A DNA stretch of 64,000 bases from an uncultured Chthonomonadales bacterium (GTDB lineage: Bacteria > Armatimonadota > Chthonomonadetes > Chthonomonadales > CAJBBX01): assembly GCA_938005745.1 (NCBI GenBank), contig CALLMM010000024.1, positions 1 through 64,000 on the forward strand, given 5' to 3'. Shown in pieces: positions 16,989-26,790 of the stretch (positions are counted from its first letter, which is position 1; the number at the start of each line of letters is the position of its first letter). The notes under the pieces are model-generated. The model saw nothing but the letters and a program-made list of their open reading frames with translations, did not search any database and was not told the DNA's origin. The position numbers and the translations under genes were made by a program.

Positions 16989-18899
16989 ATGATACGAACG
17001 GTCTGGAAACAATTTTACATAGGGCTGACTTTACTGGTGGTCTGTCTGTCGGTCATCGCACAGGGACAACAGGCTTCCGTCCAGGTGAAACCGGACGGAG
17101 ACGGTCTCGCTTCGCCTGCCAGAGAGCCGGGCGACGGTACGCGGGCGTTTACCGACATCTTTCTTGGGCGCAATGTGGTCGGACCCTATCTGCTCTCCTG
17201 GAAGGGCATCGAGCCGGAGAGCGAGACGATTTCGCGCGGAGCCAGGCGTCTGGTGCGCGGCGTAGACTATAACCTGGATGTTAAGACCGGCGCGCTAACA
17301 TTCGCATCGCCGTTGAAGATGCGTGAGATCGCGCGCGTGGACTACCGGATCATGCCGGGGAGGGCGACTGCGAACGCCGCTGCGCCCTCGCTGCCGCTTC
17401 AGTTCGGGCTGTTCCAGCGGGGAGGAAGCGCGCTCACGTTCAATGCGCTCTACCGACCGGACGCCGGTGCGCCGCTCGGAGCGCAGCCGTCACGCTCCGG
17501 AGGATCGAGCAGCGGTTTGATGCTGCTCGGTTTCAACGGCAGCTATCAGATGGGGAGAGATTCCTCGCTGACCGGACAGCTTCTTATGGACGGCGCAGGC
17601 GGCAACCTCTTTGAGCGGAGCGCCCTGCAGTTCCGGGAGCAGTCGAAATATCGGTACGGGCAGTTCGCTGCCTCCTATACCCGCGCCGGAGCGGAGTTCA
17701 AAGGCAGTCAAGAGACCGGCATACAGGCGGGGCGTGAGATCATCGAGGCGTCCGGCTCACTGAACGCAGTGCGCGGCATTCAGGCGACCGCCAGCTTCAT
17801 GCAGACCACCGATCTGCCGCTCGAGGGGAAGGGACAGGTGGTAACCGTTCTGGGAATGCGCGTGAACGGCAGGCTCGGCGCGGCGACCCGCATTCAGTAC
17901 AGCCGCACCGAGACCGAGACGATCGCCCCGGACGGATACGCCTCCACGCGCTTCCTGAACCGATTTCAACTCGATCAGGCGATCAATCGCGGAACGCAGG
18001 CGACCGCGCTGTTTGAGAGCAATGTTCTGGAGACGAAGGAGAGCCACACGATCCTGCAGACCGCCTCGGTTAATGTTCGCTCGCAGGTAACCGACAGGGT
18101 CAATGTCAGCGGAAGCTTCCAGAACCGCCTTTCGGCGAGCGGCGCGGAGGATTCGACCAGCTTGCGTCTGGAGGCTTCACCGACACAGCAGATTCGCCTG
18201 TCGGCGCAGACGACGGATCGTTTCACGCAGAAAGGAACCCGGCGAACGCGGGGCGCGCTGCTGGAGTATACGCCGTTTCCTCTGCTGTCGGTCTCCAGCG
18301 GGCTGGAATATCGCGCCGACGGCGGAAAAGAGGACTTCACCCGCTCCCTCTCCGCATCTGCGCGCCCGCTGCCGATCCTGGAGGTGGCGGGAGGTCTGCG
18401 GCAGCGGGAGAGCTCCCACCGCGGCGCGCCCGATCCCAGCGCGCCCGATTCCTATGATGTGCGCCTGACGCTGGGGCTGAACCGGAACCGGATCCGTCTG
18501 ACCGGCGGAGTTGCCAACGACCCGGAGGACGATAAAGGCGCGATCCTGCGCCTGCATCGGCAGAGCATCGGGCTGCAGTCCACCATGGGCAATATCGAGT
18601 TTGGCGGCGGCTATTCGACGGAAGAGGAGTACCTGACCGCGCGCACCAGCGAGATCATAGATCTGCGTCTGGGATGGCGGTTCGGGCGCGCCACCAGCCT
18701 GAACGCCAGTTATCGAGGCGCGTGGACTCGCCAGCAGGATCTGATGGGATCAGATACCTACTCGCTGATCTTCGCGCATCGGATCGGGTCGCTCTTCGAT
18801 ATGATGTTCAGCGGCTCCATGACCAACTACCTGAAGAACGGGCTGCTCCTGCCGAACCAGGAGTATCGGGCGGAGGCGAGACTGGGCATCCGGTTCTGA
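16989..18899 (+). CDS. Secreted outer-membrane beta-barrel-like protein
   Basis: A 636-residue protein with a signal peptide (about residues 1-28, ending around IAQGQQ). A short N-terminal beta domain (about 50-120: FLGRNVVGPYLL, VRGVDYNLDVKTGALTF) resembles modules found in other surface beta-barrel proteins. From about 135 onward alternating polar/aromatic strands dominate (LTFNALYRP, SLTGQLLMDG, QIRLSAQTTDRF), and the chain ends in R-L-G-I-R-F, with the C-terminal Phe expected of a barrel inserted by the Bam machinery. No enzyme motif is visible. It is divergent from the DUF1501-like gene with under 60 nt between starts. Function unknown. Confidence 0.7.
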   Translation: MIRTVWKQFYIGLTLLVVCLSVIAQGQQASVQVKPDGDGLASPAREPGDGTRAFTDIFLGRNVVGPYLLSWKGIEPESETISRGARRLVRGVDYNLDVKTGALTFASPLKMREIARVDYRIMPGRATANAAAPSLPLQFGLFQRGGSALTFNALYRPDAGAPLGAQPSRSGGSSSGLMLLGFNGSYQMGRDSSLTGQLLMDGAGGNLFERSALQFREQSKYRYGQFAASYTRAGAEFKGSQETGIQAGREIIEASGSLNAVRGIQATASFMQTTDLPLEGKGQVVTVLGMRVNGRLGAATRIQYSRTETETIAPDGYASTRFLNRFQLDQAINRGTQATALFESNVLETKESHTILQTASVNVRSQVTDRVNVSGSFQNRLSASGAEDSTSLRLEASPTQQIRLSAQTTDRFTQKGTRRTRGALLEYTPFPLLSVSSGLEYRADGGKEDFTRSLSASARPLPILEVAGGLRQRESSHRGAPDPSAPDSYDVRLTLGLNRNRIRLTGGVANDPEDDKGAILRLHRQSIGLQSTMGNIEFGGGYSTEEEYLTARTSEIIDLRLGWRFGRATSLNASYRGAWTRQQDLMGSDTYSLIFAHRIGSLFDMMFSGSMTNYLKNGLLLPNQEYRAEARLGIRF

Positions 18900-18903
18900 C
18901 CGG

Positions 18904-21492
18904 CTACGGATTTCCCGCGCGAATTCGTATTCGGTAGATCACCTGCTCGCCTCCCCATCCTCCCAGAAAGCCGAGCCGGGTTACCGCACGCTTCGGCTGC
19001 GGATCGGGAGACCATGCGATCGGCTTGCCATCGTAGAGCAGCCAGAGCCTGCCCTCCCGACGGGATAGCTGCATGGTGTGCCGCCCCGGACCGATCCCGC
19101 TCTCCTCTGCCCCTCCCTCCGCGCCGAACGTGCGGATGACCGAGCGGGCGTTGCCGAAACCGCCCAGAAACGCCACATAGTCGGTCATATTGTCGGTCTG
19201 TTTCGCCTCTGCCGTCCATGCGCCGATGTGCATATCGTTGCGCGCTTCAAACTCCACCCAGATATCAAACTCTGTGGCGGGCGGATACTCCCGGTAGAAA
19301 TAGTTTTCGCCATCTTCACCACGCACAAAACGCAGCGCGCCGTCGCGCAGCTCCCAGTTTCCGGCGACATGTCTCCATTCGCCCCAATCACTGCTTCTGC
19401 TAAAGTCCGCAGAGTAGACTCCGGCTCCCTCCTTTAACTCCGCAGGCGCGCCGGGAGGAGGCGGGTTCTTCCCGATCCCCTCCAGCATCCGCGCATAGAA
19501 GAGATCGTACGGCTCATAGACGGAGAGCGGCTTTCCGTCTTTCGTCCAGAGGCTGATCGCCGCGCCGACATCCCGCCCTCCTCCCGTCCAGAACCAGAGA
19601 CCCTCTCCCCGATTGGGGATGCTGATCTCCACCACCGCTGTGCCGTCTGCAGACCGACCGCTCTTCCAGAGCATGCCGGGACATCGGTTTCCGCTGGTCG
19701 GACGGACGACGGGAAGACCGTTTTCCGGCGAAGGGGAGATCTCAAGCGCATAGGTGCTGCTGGTGGAGTAGTAGCCGGCTCCCTCACCGTCCAGCCCGAC
19801 AGAGATCCTCTGCCAGTCTCCCCTGATCTCGAAGCAGGCGTAGTAGGCGTTGTTATCACAGCCCTGCCGGAAGGCGATCTGCGTTCCGGCGCGACTGGCT
19901 GATCCCGAAAGCGGAATCTCTCTCCACTCATCCGGTCTGCCGTCCACCTCCGCACGCATGTTCCAGATAAACGGCTGCCAAGGGTAGAGCGGATAGGGAT
20001 CGTGTTCATCGGTCAAACCGTCACCGTCGCTGTCGGTTTTTCTCGGAGACGGCATGACGCGCGGGTAGTCCGCTTTGGTCCAGGTAGAGGTGAGAGGGGC
20101 GGGCGCCCAGGAGCTGAGCATGATCTTCTGCAGGTCGTTCAGAACTCCGTCGGTCTTCGTTTTGCCGGGATCGCTGCCGAACCGCTTCTCATCCAGCGGA
20201 AGGCGCGGGTCGTCGTCCGGAACGCCGTCTTCATCACGATCGGCAACCGTAATCGTCTCGCCGAAGTGGAGGCGGAGCCACTGAACCGGGGTCAGCATCC
20301 GATCAAAATAGGCGATCCCGTCCCAGTGCTCGCCGTGACGCCAGCTTGTGTTCCAGGTCCACTCTTCGTAGGTCCCGTCGGGGCGCCTCTCGCGTTTGCG
20401 GGGAAAGAAGTGATCGAAGATGATCCGATCATTTTCGTTATTGCCAAAGGAGAACGCCCCGAACGACTCCATCTGATGATGAAACTCATGGGTCGCCAGC
20501 CAGGCGGTGTCGTCGCCGCCCAGATACTGCGAACGCGCTGGGATTCCCTGATCCCAGCCGTCTATGCCGAGCGTCCCGCCTCCGCTCCGATAGAACTCCC
20601 ATACTCTTGCGCTGCGGTTCCATCGTCGCGTGAACGCCTGCTCGATCTGACCGACGTAGAGCGTCTTCTCAAACACCGGCTGACGGTTGGCGCGTGTCAG
20701 GTCGCCGGTATCCACGATGGTGAAGTCTCCGCCGCCGGGCGGCGCGAAGTCCCTGCCCGGATAGCTCCGACAGACGGGTAACCCTCTATAGAACGCTCCG
20801 GCATTCGACGGCTCCTCGCCCCATCGCTGCCAGCGGTCATCCACAAAGATCTGGAAGTCGAACCAGACGCGCATTCCGTTGTTGACGAAGAGAAAACGCG
20901 CCGCCTCCTGATATTCGCGGCGGATCTTAGCCATCTGATCGGTGGTCATTTTCGACGGCTGGCTGGCGATGACGCCGGTCGCGTCGTGTGCGGAGGCGAC
21001 ATTGATCACGTTGGGCATCAACAGCACTTTTACAGGAATGCGGATCAGGGTCTTTCTTCCAGCGGGAGCCAGCGTGCTGAAGCTGAACTCTCTGCGCCAG
21101 GGCTTTTCCGCTCCCCAGCGTCTCTCCAGTCCGGTCGGCTCTATGGCGGGATCGTAGATACGGTAGGTGTAGCGCGTTCCGGGCTTTAACCCTGTGAGCG
21201 TCAACCGATGATAGGCGCGTTTGCCGGGAGGACCCTGTAGAATCAACACCGATGGACTCTTCCACACATCTATTCTCTGACCGGCTTTTTGAGGGGTGTT
21301 GCAGGGAGCCGATCCGGGGCGCAGCTGCAGGCGGGTCTCGGTCGGCGTGCGTGTGAACCACTGAAGCGTTGCCGTAGTCCTGCCCAAGCGCATCACCGGG
21401 CGTTCCGGGTCCTGCAGTTCCCGCGAGTCTCCCTGAGCGGCGGCGGGATGGAGGGTGAGAGAGGCGAAGGCGCAGAAGAGCAGGGTTATCAT
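18904..21492 (-). CDS. Secreted multidomain protein with a HExxH metallopeptidase-like core
   Basis: About 862 residues with a signal peptide (ITLLFCAFASLTLHPAAAQG). An N-terminal fibronectin-III-like domain (about 25-130; RLTLTGLKPGTRYTYRIYD) is followed by a central region with ATHEFHHQMES, a zinc HExxH motif, then two calcium-binding type repeats (DRDEDGVPDDD, DSDGDGLTDEHDPYP). A CBM9-like segment (VDGRPDEWREIPL) and a C-terminal concanavalin-like domain of DUF1080 style (YSADFSRSSDWGEWRHVAGNW) complete it. The third zinc ligand was not identified. It is probably a surface or extracellular hydrolase; the substrate is unknown. ATG 21492 is chosen from the signal peptide; GTG or TTG starts upstream are possible. 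Confidence 0.65.
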   Translation of the reverse strand: MITLLFCAFASLTLHPAAAQGDSRELQDPERPVMRLGRTTATLQWFTRTPTETRLQLRPGSAPCNTPQKAGQRIDVWKSPSVLILQGPPGKRAYHRLTLTGLKPGTRYTYRIYDPAIEPTGLERRWGAEKPWRREFSFSTLAPAGRKTLIRIPVKVLLMPNVINVASAHDATGVIASQPSKMTTDQMAKIRREYQEAARFLFVNNGMRVWFDFQIFVDDRWQRWGEEPSNAGAFYRGLPVCRSYPGRDFAPPGGGDFTIVDTGDLTRANRQPVFEKTLYVGQIEQAFTRRWNRSARVWEFYRSGGGTLGIDGWDQGIPARSQYLGGDDTAWLATHEFHHQMESFGAFSFGNNENDRIIFDHFFPRKRERRPDGTYEEWTWNTSWRHGEHWDGIAYFDRMLTPVQWLRLHFGETITVADRDEDGVPDDDPRLPLDEKRFGSDPGKTKTDGVLNDLQKIMLSSWAPAPLTSTWTKADYPRVMPSPRKTDSDGDGLTDEHDPYPLYPWQPFIWNMRAEVDGRPDEWREIPLSGSASRAGTQIAFRQGCDNNAYYACFEIRGDWQRISVGLDGEGAGYYSTSSTYALEISPSPENGLPVVRPTSGNRCPGMLWKSGRSADGTAVVEISIPNRGEGLWFWTGGGRDVGAAISLWTKDGKPLSVYEPYDLFYARMLEGIGKNPPPPGAPAELKEGAGVYSADFSRSSDWGEWRHVAGNWELRDGALRFVRGEDGENYFYREYPPATEFDIWVEFEARNDMHIGAWTAEAKQTDNMTDYVAFLGGFGNARSVIRTFGAEGGAEESGIGPGRHTMQLSRREGRLWLLYDGKPIAWSPDPQPKRAVTRLGFLGGWGGEQVIYRIRIRAGNP

Positions 21493-21637
21493 CGAGTTTC
21501 GCACGGTCTTCTCCCTGATTGACGAAGGTACTATCGTCAATTACGCGGTGGACCCGGCACGCTCCTCTCTGTCCGAGAGCCAACGGCAGGAAAACGAGCC
21601 GTTTCAGAAGAAAAAGCTGTCAGGAGGATCTACAGCG

Positions 21638-24358
21638 TTGGACCCGCAAAAGCCGCGCAGACCGGAACGAAGAGGAGAGGGGGAAAGACCACGACGCGCA
21701 CGCGCCTCCGACCGTCAGCGAACGACGGCGTCCGTGCCGGAAACGAAACCCCCGACGCCCCAGACCGCGCCGCAGGAACCGGTGATCCCGGCAGTTCCCT
21801 TGCTCCAGGTTCCGAATCCCCGCCGGCTCGATGCGATCTGTCTTCTCTTGATCCTGCTGGCGACGCTGATCTTCTACGCTCCTGCCCTCTTTACTGGAAA
21901 GACGCTGCTGCCGGCGGACATCGTGCCGCTCATGCCCCCCTGGTCGGAGACCTCCCGCGAGCGTTTTCCGGAGTTTCGCGCCACGCAGAACCAGATGCTC
22001 GGACCGATCTTCGAGTACTACTCATGGCGTTACTATGCCCGTGATCGGATCCGTCAGGGGGAGATACCGCTCTGGAGCCCCTATGAACTGGGCGGAAACG
22101 TTCTGCTGGCGAACAGTCAATCCGCCGTTCTCTACCCTCCCAATCTGCTGCTCTACCTGTTTCCGCTGCCCGTCGGGATCAATCTCGTCACCTTTCTGCA
22201 TACCCTTCTGACCGGCTGGATGATGTACGGACTGTTAAGGCTGCTGCGGATGCACCCGTCCGCCTCCCTGACAGGCGCGTATGTCTGGATGTTCTGCGCC
22301 CTGCAGATTGTCTGGATGGAGTTTCAGACCCCGACAGCGGCGCTCTGCTGGCTGCCCGGCATTCTGGCTGCGTGGGAACTAGGGGTGAAACGGGAAAGCT
22401 GGAGGTGGCGCGTCTTCGGATCCGGGTCGGGGATCATGATGAGCCTGGTTGCCGGACACCTGCATTTTGCCTTCTATGTGCTGCTTGCCTTTGTTGTCTA
22501 CGCGCTCTATCGCACCCTCTCCGAGATGTTCGAGCAAGGCAGAGGTCGCGCGATCTGGCGGCAGGCGGCGAAGCCTGTCGGGCTGATGTGCGCCGCGCTT
22601 GTGTTCGGAATCGCGCTCTCGATGGCGACGATGCTTCCCGTTCTGGAGATGGGCAGCATGAATTTTCGAGGCGTCAAAGACTACCCCTCGTCCGTTGCGC
22701 TGCGCCTGCCGCCCGAGAACCTGCTCACGCTATTCATGCCGAATCTGTTTGGCAATCCGCGCGACGCCATTGTCGTCGCAGAGGACGGAAGGCTGACGGT
22801 TGGCAACGGCTATACAGGAAAGTTTGAGTATATCGAATACGCGCACTACCTCGGCATACCCGCGCTCATCCTGTCACTCGCCGGCATCCTCCTTTCGCTG
22901 CGTATCCGGTTGAGGCAGCGGGGAGGCGCAGAAGGGGCGTCTTCCGGCGCTTTCGGAAGCGGGTTCTTCTTCGCACTGGCGGTTCTGGGGCTGCTTCTGG
23001 CAATGGGGACGCCGATCTGCTCCTTCTTCTTCTATCTGGTTCCCGGATATAAACAGTTCAACGCAACCGCGCGCGCGTTGTCCCTCTTCTGTTTCGGGAT
23101 GTCGGGCATGGCGGCAGTGGGACTGCATCTACTGATGATCTCACTGGCAGATGCGGAGCGCGAGAAAAAGATCGCTTTCCGGCTCCTGATGGCAGCCTCT
23201 TTTGTGGTGCTGCTGGCGGGTCTGACCGCCTTTCCCGGAATGGGGCTGGTCTGGCAGCAGCTTTTCACCGATCAGTGGTACGGTTATCTGATGGCGGGCA
23301 TGAAGAATATGCTTGCGTTTGGCGCGCTGACAGCCGCAGCGATCTTTGCCCTCCAACGGACTGCAAAACGCTCCGACATCAGAACCGGGAGTGCCGTTCG
23401 ATGGCAGCCGGGGCTGATCCTCTGGACGCTGCCGCTGCTGTGCGTTGCCGATCTCTGGACATGGGGCTATCGTTTCAATCCGGTAACCGATCCCGCCATG
23501 CTCTACTATCCGACCGTCGTGTCCGATTTTCTGCGCGCAACCTTCCCGGATCGCGTCCTCTCTCAGGAGAACCCGACGCGCGGCATCAAGAGCTTTATCG
23601 TGCCCAACTACAATGTGGTGGTCGGCTATCGCGAGGTGCAGGGAGCCAACTCCCTGCATACCCGACGCTACCATGAACTGATGGAGAAGATGTTTCTCTA
23701 TGAGGACAGGACCGGAAGAAGCGCGTTCCCTGATCCCAATACCGTGCGCATCTTCTGGCGATGGCATCCCGTCCTGGATATGCTGAATGTCCGCTACTTC
23801 ACCACAGAGAAGGACTGGATGAGCACGAACAGCGCGGTCGCCAGAGTTCTCCATGCGGAGATGGCTGTATGGAAGACGCCCTCGCCCTGGGGAAGAGCCT
23901 GGATGGCGGGACGTGCGGAGCCGTTTCCAGGCGTGGAGGAGATGGTTCGGGCGATGGGCGAGCGATATTATCGCTCGCCACGAGAGGAGACCTGCGGCTC
24001 AGTCTATCTGGAGACGCCGCCTCCGCCGATGGACCCACAGGCGGGAGAGGGAACGGTCGAGATTACCCGGTTCACGCCCCATCGTATTGTGGCGGAGTCG
24101 CGGTCTCCCGCTGCGGGGCTGGCAGTCTTCTCCGAGACCTTCTTCCCCGGATGGCGCGCCCGTGTGAACGGTCGTCCCGCAGAGATCCTGACCGCCAACT
24201 ACATCCTGCGCGCCGTGCCGACGCCAGCAGGCGACTCTCAGATTGAGCTTGTCTACGACCCGGCTTCGTTTCGTTTCGGGCTGTATCTCACCTGCCTTTC
24301 GCTGGCAGTGATGCTCGCCTTCACAACCTATAGATTGACCCGCAGAAAACCACAATAG
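21638..24358 (+). CDS. YfhO-like polytopic membrane protein
   Basis: About 906 residues. A basic, Pro/Arg-rich N-terminal tail (about 60 residues) precedes roughly a dozen membrane segments (first: CLLLILLATLIFYAPALF). The early loop LPADIVPLMPPWSE and the C-terminal beta domain SETFFPGWRARVNG are diagnostic of the YfhO family, GT-C-fold-like proteins implicated in Gram-positive bacteria in glycosylating cell-surface polymers. The start is TTG 21638, set by a perfect AGGAGG at 21622-21627 with 10-nt spacing; the open frame to 21455 would run through the divergent gene's start. Ends at a strong terminator. Confidence 0.8.
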   Translation: MDPQKPRRPERRGEGERPRRARASDRQRTTASVPETKPPTPQTAPQEPVIPAVPLLQVPNPRRLDAICLLLILLATLIFYAPALFTGKTLLPADIVPLMPPWSETSRERFPEFRATQNQMLGPIFEYYSWRYYARDRIRQGEIPLWSPYELGGNVLLANSQSAVLYPPNLLLYLFPLPVGINLVTFLHTLLTGWMMYGLLRLLRMHPSASLTGAYVWMFCALQIVWMEFQTPTAALCWLPGILAAWELGVKRESWRWRVFGSGSGIMMSLVAGHLHFAFYVLLAFVVYALYRTLSEMFEQGRGRAIWRQAAKPVGLMCAALVFGIALSMATMLPVLEMGSMNFRGVKDYPSSVALRLPPENLLTLFMPNLFGNPRDAIVVAEDGRLTVGNGYTGKFEYIEYAHYLGIPALILSLAGILLSLRIRLRQRGGAEGASSGAFGSGFFFALAVLGLLLAMGTPICSFFFYLVPGYKQFNATARALSLFCFGMSGMAAVGLHLLMISLADAEREKKIAFRLLMAASFVVLLAGLTAFPGMGLVWQQLFTDQWYGYLMAGMKNMLAFGALTAAAIFALQRTAKRSDIRTGSAVRWQPGLILWTLPLLCVADLWTWGYRFNPVTDPAMLYYPTVVSDFLRATFPDRVLSQENPTRGIKSFIVPNYNVVVGYREVQGANSLHTRRYHELMEKMFLYEDRTGRSAFPDPNTVRIFWRWHPVLDMLNVRYFTTEKDWMSTNSAVARVLHAEMAVWKTPSPWGRAWMAGRAEPFPGVEEMVRAMGERYYRSPREETCGSVYLETPPPPMDPQAGEGTVEITRFTPHRIVAESRSPAAGLAVFSETFFPGWRARVNGRPAEILTANYILRAVPTPAGDSQIELVYDPASFRFGLYLTCLSLAVMLAFTTYRLTRRKPQ

Positions 24359-24410
24359 TAGTATCTCCTCGATCTGATGTGCGGCAGGCGACGACTGCTC
24401 GAGGGGACAG

Positions 24411-24449
24411 CGCCCGGCAGGGGAGCCCATCCTCCTGCCGGGCGTTTTT
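24411..24449 (+). terminator. Intrinsic terminator after the YfhO-like gene
   Basis: Eleven-bp perfect stem CGCCCGGCAGG (24411-24421) with CCTGCCGGGCG (24434-24444), followed by TTTTTG. About 50 nt after the stop codon. Confidence 0.88.
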
Positions 24450-24494
24450 GTCTCTACCGCCTGCGTGCCACGCCTCTCCTCCCCGACGCATGGA

Positions 24495-24524
24495 TTGACC
24501 CTGCCGGTAAACGGGTGCTATAAT
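24495..24524 (+). promoter_or_regulatory. Sigma70-like promoter for the aldolase-moeA gene run
   Basis: TTGACC (24495-24500) and TATAAT (24519-24524), 18-nt spacer, about 75 nt before the first ATG. Confidence 0.78.
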
Positions 24525-24606
24525 CCCGGTAGAGAGTCGCACTTCCAGGACGATGTTCAACATCTCTACAAGGCTGTCAGTGAGTGAGAAATGAGGAATA
24601 GAGCCC

Positions 24607-26775
24607 ATGCTGGAATTGAAATATCTGCAGGATCTCTGGATTGAACGCGAAACGGAAGGGATGGATGAGCCGGAGCTGCTGCGCTATCGTTCCAATCTTC
24701 TGGGGCGTGACCTGAGGATTACCAACTTCGGTGGAGGAAACACCTCCGCAAAGGTTCCGACGCTGGATCCTATCACCGGCGTGATGGTGGATGTGCTCTG
24801 GGTAAAGGGGAGCGGGGGCGACCTCGGAACGATCAAACGAGACGGTTTTGCCACGCTCTATCAGGATAAGCTGCAGGCGATCAGGCGGAGGTATCGGGGT
24901 GCGGCGTACGAAGACGAGATGGTAGACCTCTATCCGCTCTGCACGTTTGGCAACAATCCCCGCGCCGCCTCGATTGATACCCCCCTCCATGCCTTTCTGC
25001 CCTTCCGCCATGTAGATCACCTGCATCCCGACTCCGCCATTGCGCTCGCCGCCTGCGCCAACGGACAGGCGCAGGTGAGGCGTCTGTATGAGGAGACCGG
25101 AATCAAGCTGGTCTGGCTGCCCTGGAAGCGTCCCGGATTCGAACTCGGTCTGTGGCTGGAGAACGCGGTTCGCGAAAACCAGGACGCGGACGGCATTCTG
25201 CTCGCTTCGCACGGTCTCTTCACATGGGGAGGCGATTCCCGATCCTGCTACCTGAATACGCTGCGGGTTCTGGATACCATCGAGGGATATGTCCGCAAAC
25301 GCATTGAGGCGCGGGGAGACCGGCTGTTTGGTGGTACGGTCGTCCCGACGCGCGCGGATCGCGACGCACTGGCAAGAGCCGTCATGCCGGTTTTGCGCGG
25401 CGAGATCGGCAATGTTATCGGACACTTTTCGGCAGGCGGGATCATAGACACCTTTGTCAACAGCCGCCGCGCCTCCGCGCTAGCGTTTCAGGGCACAAGC
25501 TGCCCCGATCACTTCGTCCGCACCAAGGTTCGCCCGCTGTTTGTGGACTGGGATGTACAGTCTGGCGACGTGCCGTCGCTGATCTCCGCTGTCCGCGCCG
25601 CCATGCCTGCCTATCGTGAGGGCTATATCCGCTACTATGAGGAGAATCGAGAGCCAACTTCTCCGGACATGCGCTCTCCCAACCCGACCGTCGCCATTGT
25701 GCCGGGCGTGGGGCTGTTCTCCTTCGGGCGCAGCAAAGCGGAGGCGCGCATCACGGGCGAGTTCTATGTCAACGCGATCAATGTGATGGCGGGCGCAACC
25801 AGTATGAACGATCTGCCCGCGCAGGAGGATATTCCCGCTGAGCGCGTCGTGGACAACTATGTGGCTCTGCCTCCAAAAGAGGCGTTCAACATCGAGTACT
25901 GGCAGCTGGAGGAGGCGAAGCTGCGCCGAATGCCCCCGGAGAAGGAGTTGAGCCGGAAGGTCGCCGTCGTCATCGGAGCGAGTCCGGGAATAGGCAGGGC
26001 GGTCTCCGAACGGCTGGCGAAGGAGGGGGCGCACGTCGTTGTCGCGGATATTCGCCCGGAACTGGCGGAGCAGATTGCGGACAGCCTGAAGAAGGGGTAT
26101 GGCGCGGAGACGGCGGCTGCCGAGCCGGTGGACAGCACAGACCGCGCCTCCCTGAAAAAGATGCTCGACTCTGTGGCTCTGCGCTATGGAGGCGTGGATA
26201 TTCTGATACAGGTCGCCGCCGTGTTCTTCCCGCCGGGAGCCTCCGGACGGATCACCGAAGAGCAGTGGAAAAAGACGCTGGATATCAACCTGACCGCCTC
26301 CATGCTTGCCGCCGATGAGGCGCAGAAGGTGATGGCGGAGCAGGGAACGGGGGGAAGCATCATCCTGATCAGCAGCGCAAACGCGGTGGTGCCAAAGCGG
26401 GGAAGCTGGGCATACGATGTCAGCAAAGCCGCGCTCAATCATCTGATCCGGGAGATGGCGGTTGAGTTCGCGCCGAACGTTCGAGTAAACGGGGTTGCGC
26501 CTGCCAGTGTGGTGGAGGGGTCGCTGCAGTTTCCGCGAGAGCGTCTCATCTCTTCGCTGACGAAGTACGGGATCGCGTTCGAGGATTCGGAGACGACCGA
26601 ATCCCTGCGTTTAAAGCTGTCGAACTACTATGCACAGCGCACGCTGCTCAAGCGTCCGGTGACCCCGCGCGAGGTGGCAGAGGCGGTCTATCTGCTGGCT
26701 TCCTCGCGACTGGGTCTGACGACCGGACATATCCTGCCGGTGGACGCCGGCTTGACGGAAGCCTTTCTACGATAG
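24607..26775 (+). CDS. Bifunctional class II aldolase / short-chain dehydrogenase
   Basis: A 722-residue fusion. Residues about 15-400 form a class II aldolase domain (NFGGGNTSAK near 40, zinc histidines in FRHVDHLHPD and ASHGLF). Residues about 455-720 form a short-chain dehydrogenase: Rossmann motif GASPGIGRAV, ISSANAVVP and the catalytic Y-x3-K in YDVSKAAL. The architecture matches RhaD/YuxG-type proteins that couple lactaldehyde dehydrogenation and rhamnulose-1-phosphate cleavage in L-rhamnose use. No rhamnose isomerase or kinase is visible nearby, so the sugar is inferred. First gene downstream of a good promoter; the next gene begins 15 nt after its stop. Confidence 0.88.
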   Translation: MLELKYLQDLWIERETEGMDEPELLRYRSNLLGRDLRITNFGGGNTSAKVPTLDPITGVMVDVLWVKGSGGDLGTIKRDGFATLYQDKLQAIRRRYRGAAYEDEMVDLYPLCTFGNNPRAASIDTPLHAFLPFRHVDHLHPDSAIALAACANGQAQVRRLYEETGIKLVWLPWKRPGFELGLWLENAVRENQDADGILLASHGLFTWGGDSRSCYLNTLRVLDTIEGYVRKRIEARGDRLFGGTVVPTRADRDALARAVMPVLRGEIGNVIGHFSAGGIIDTFVNSRRASALAFQGTSCPDHFVRTKVRPLFVDWDVQSGDVPSLISAVRAAMPAYREGYIRYYEENREPTSPDMRSPNPTVAIVPGVGLFSFGRSKAEARITGEFYVNAINVMAGATSMNDLPAQEDIPAERVVDNYVALPPKEAFNIEYWQLEEAKLRRMPPEKELSRKVAVVIGASPGIGRAVSERLAKEGAHVVVADIRPELAEQIADSLKKGYGAETAAAEPVDSTDRASLKKMLDSVALRYGGVDILIQVAAVFFPPGASGRITEEQWKKTLDINLTASMLAADEAQKVMAEQGTGGSIILISSANAVVPKRGSWAYDVSKAALNHLIREMAVEFAPNVRVNGVAPASVVEGSLQFPRERLISSLTKYGIAFEDSETTESLRLKLSNYYAQRTLLKRPVTPREVAEAVYLLASSRLGLTTGHILPVDAGLTEAFLR

Positions 26776-26790
26776 AACGGAACAGGTTCG

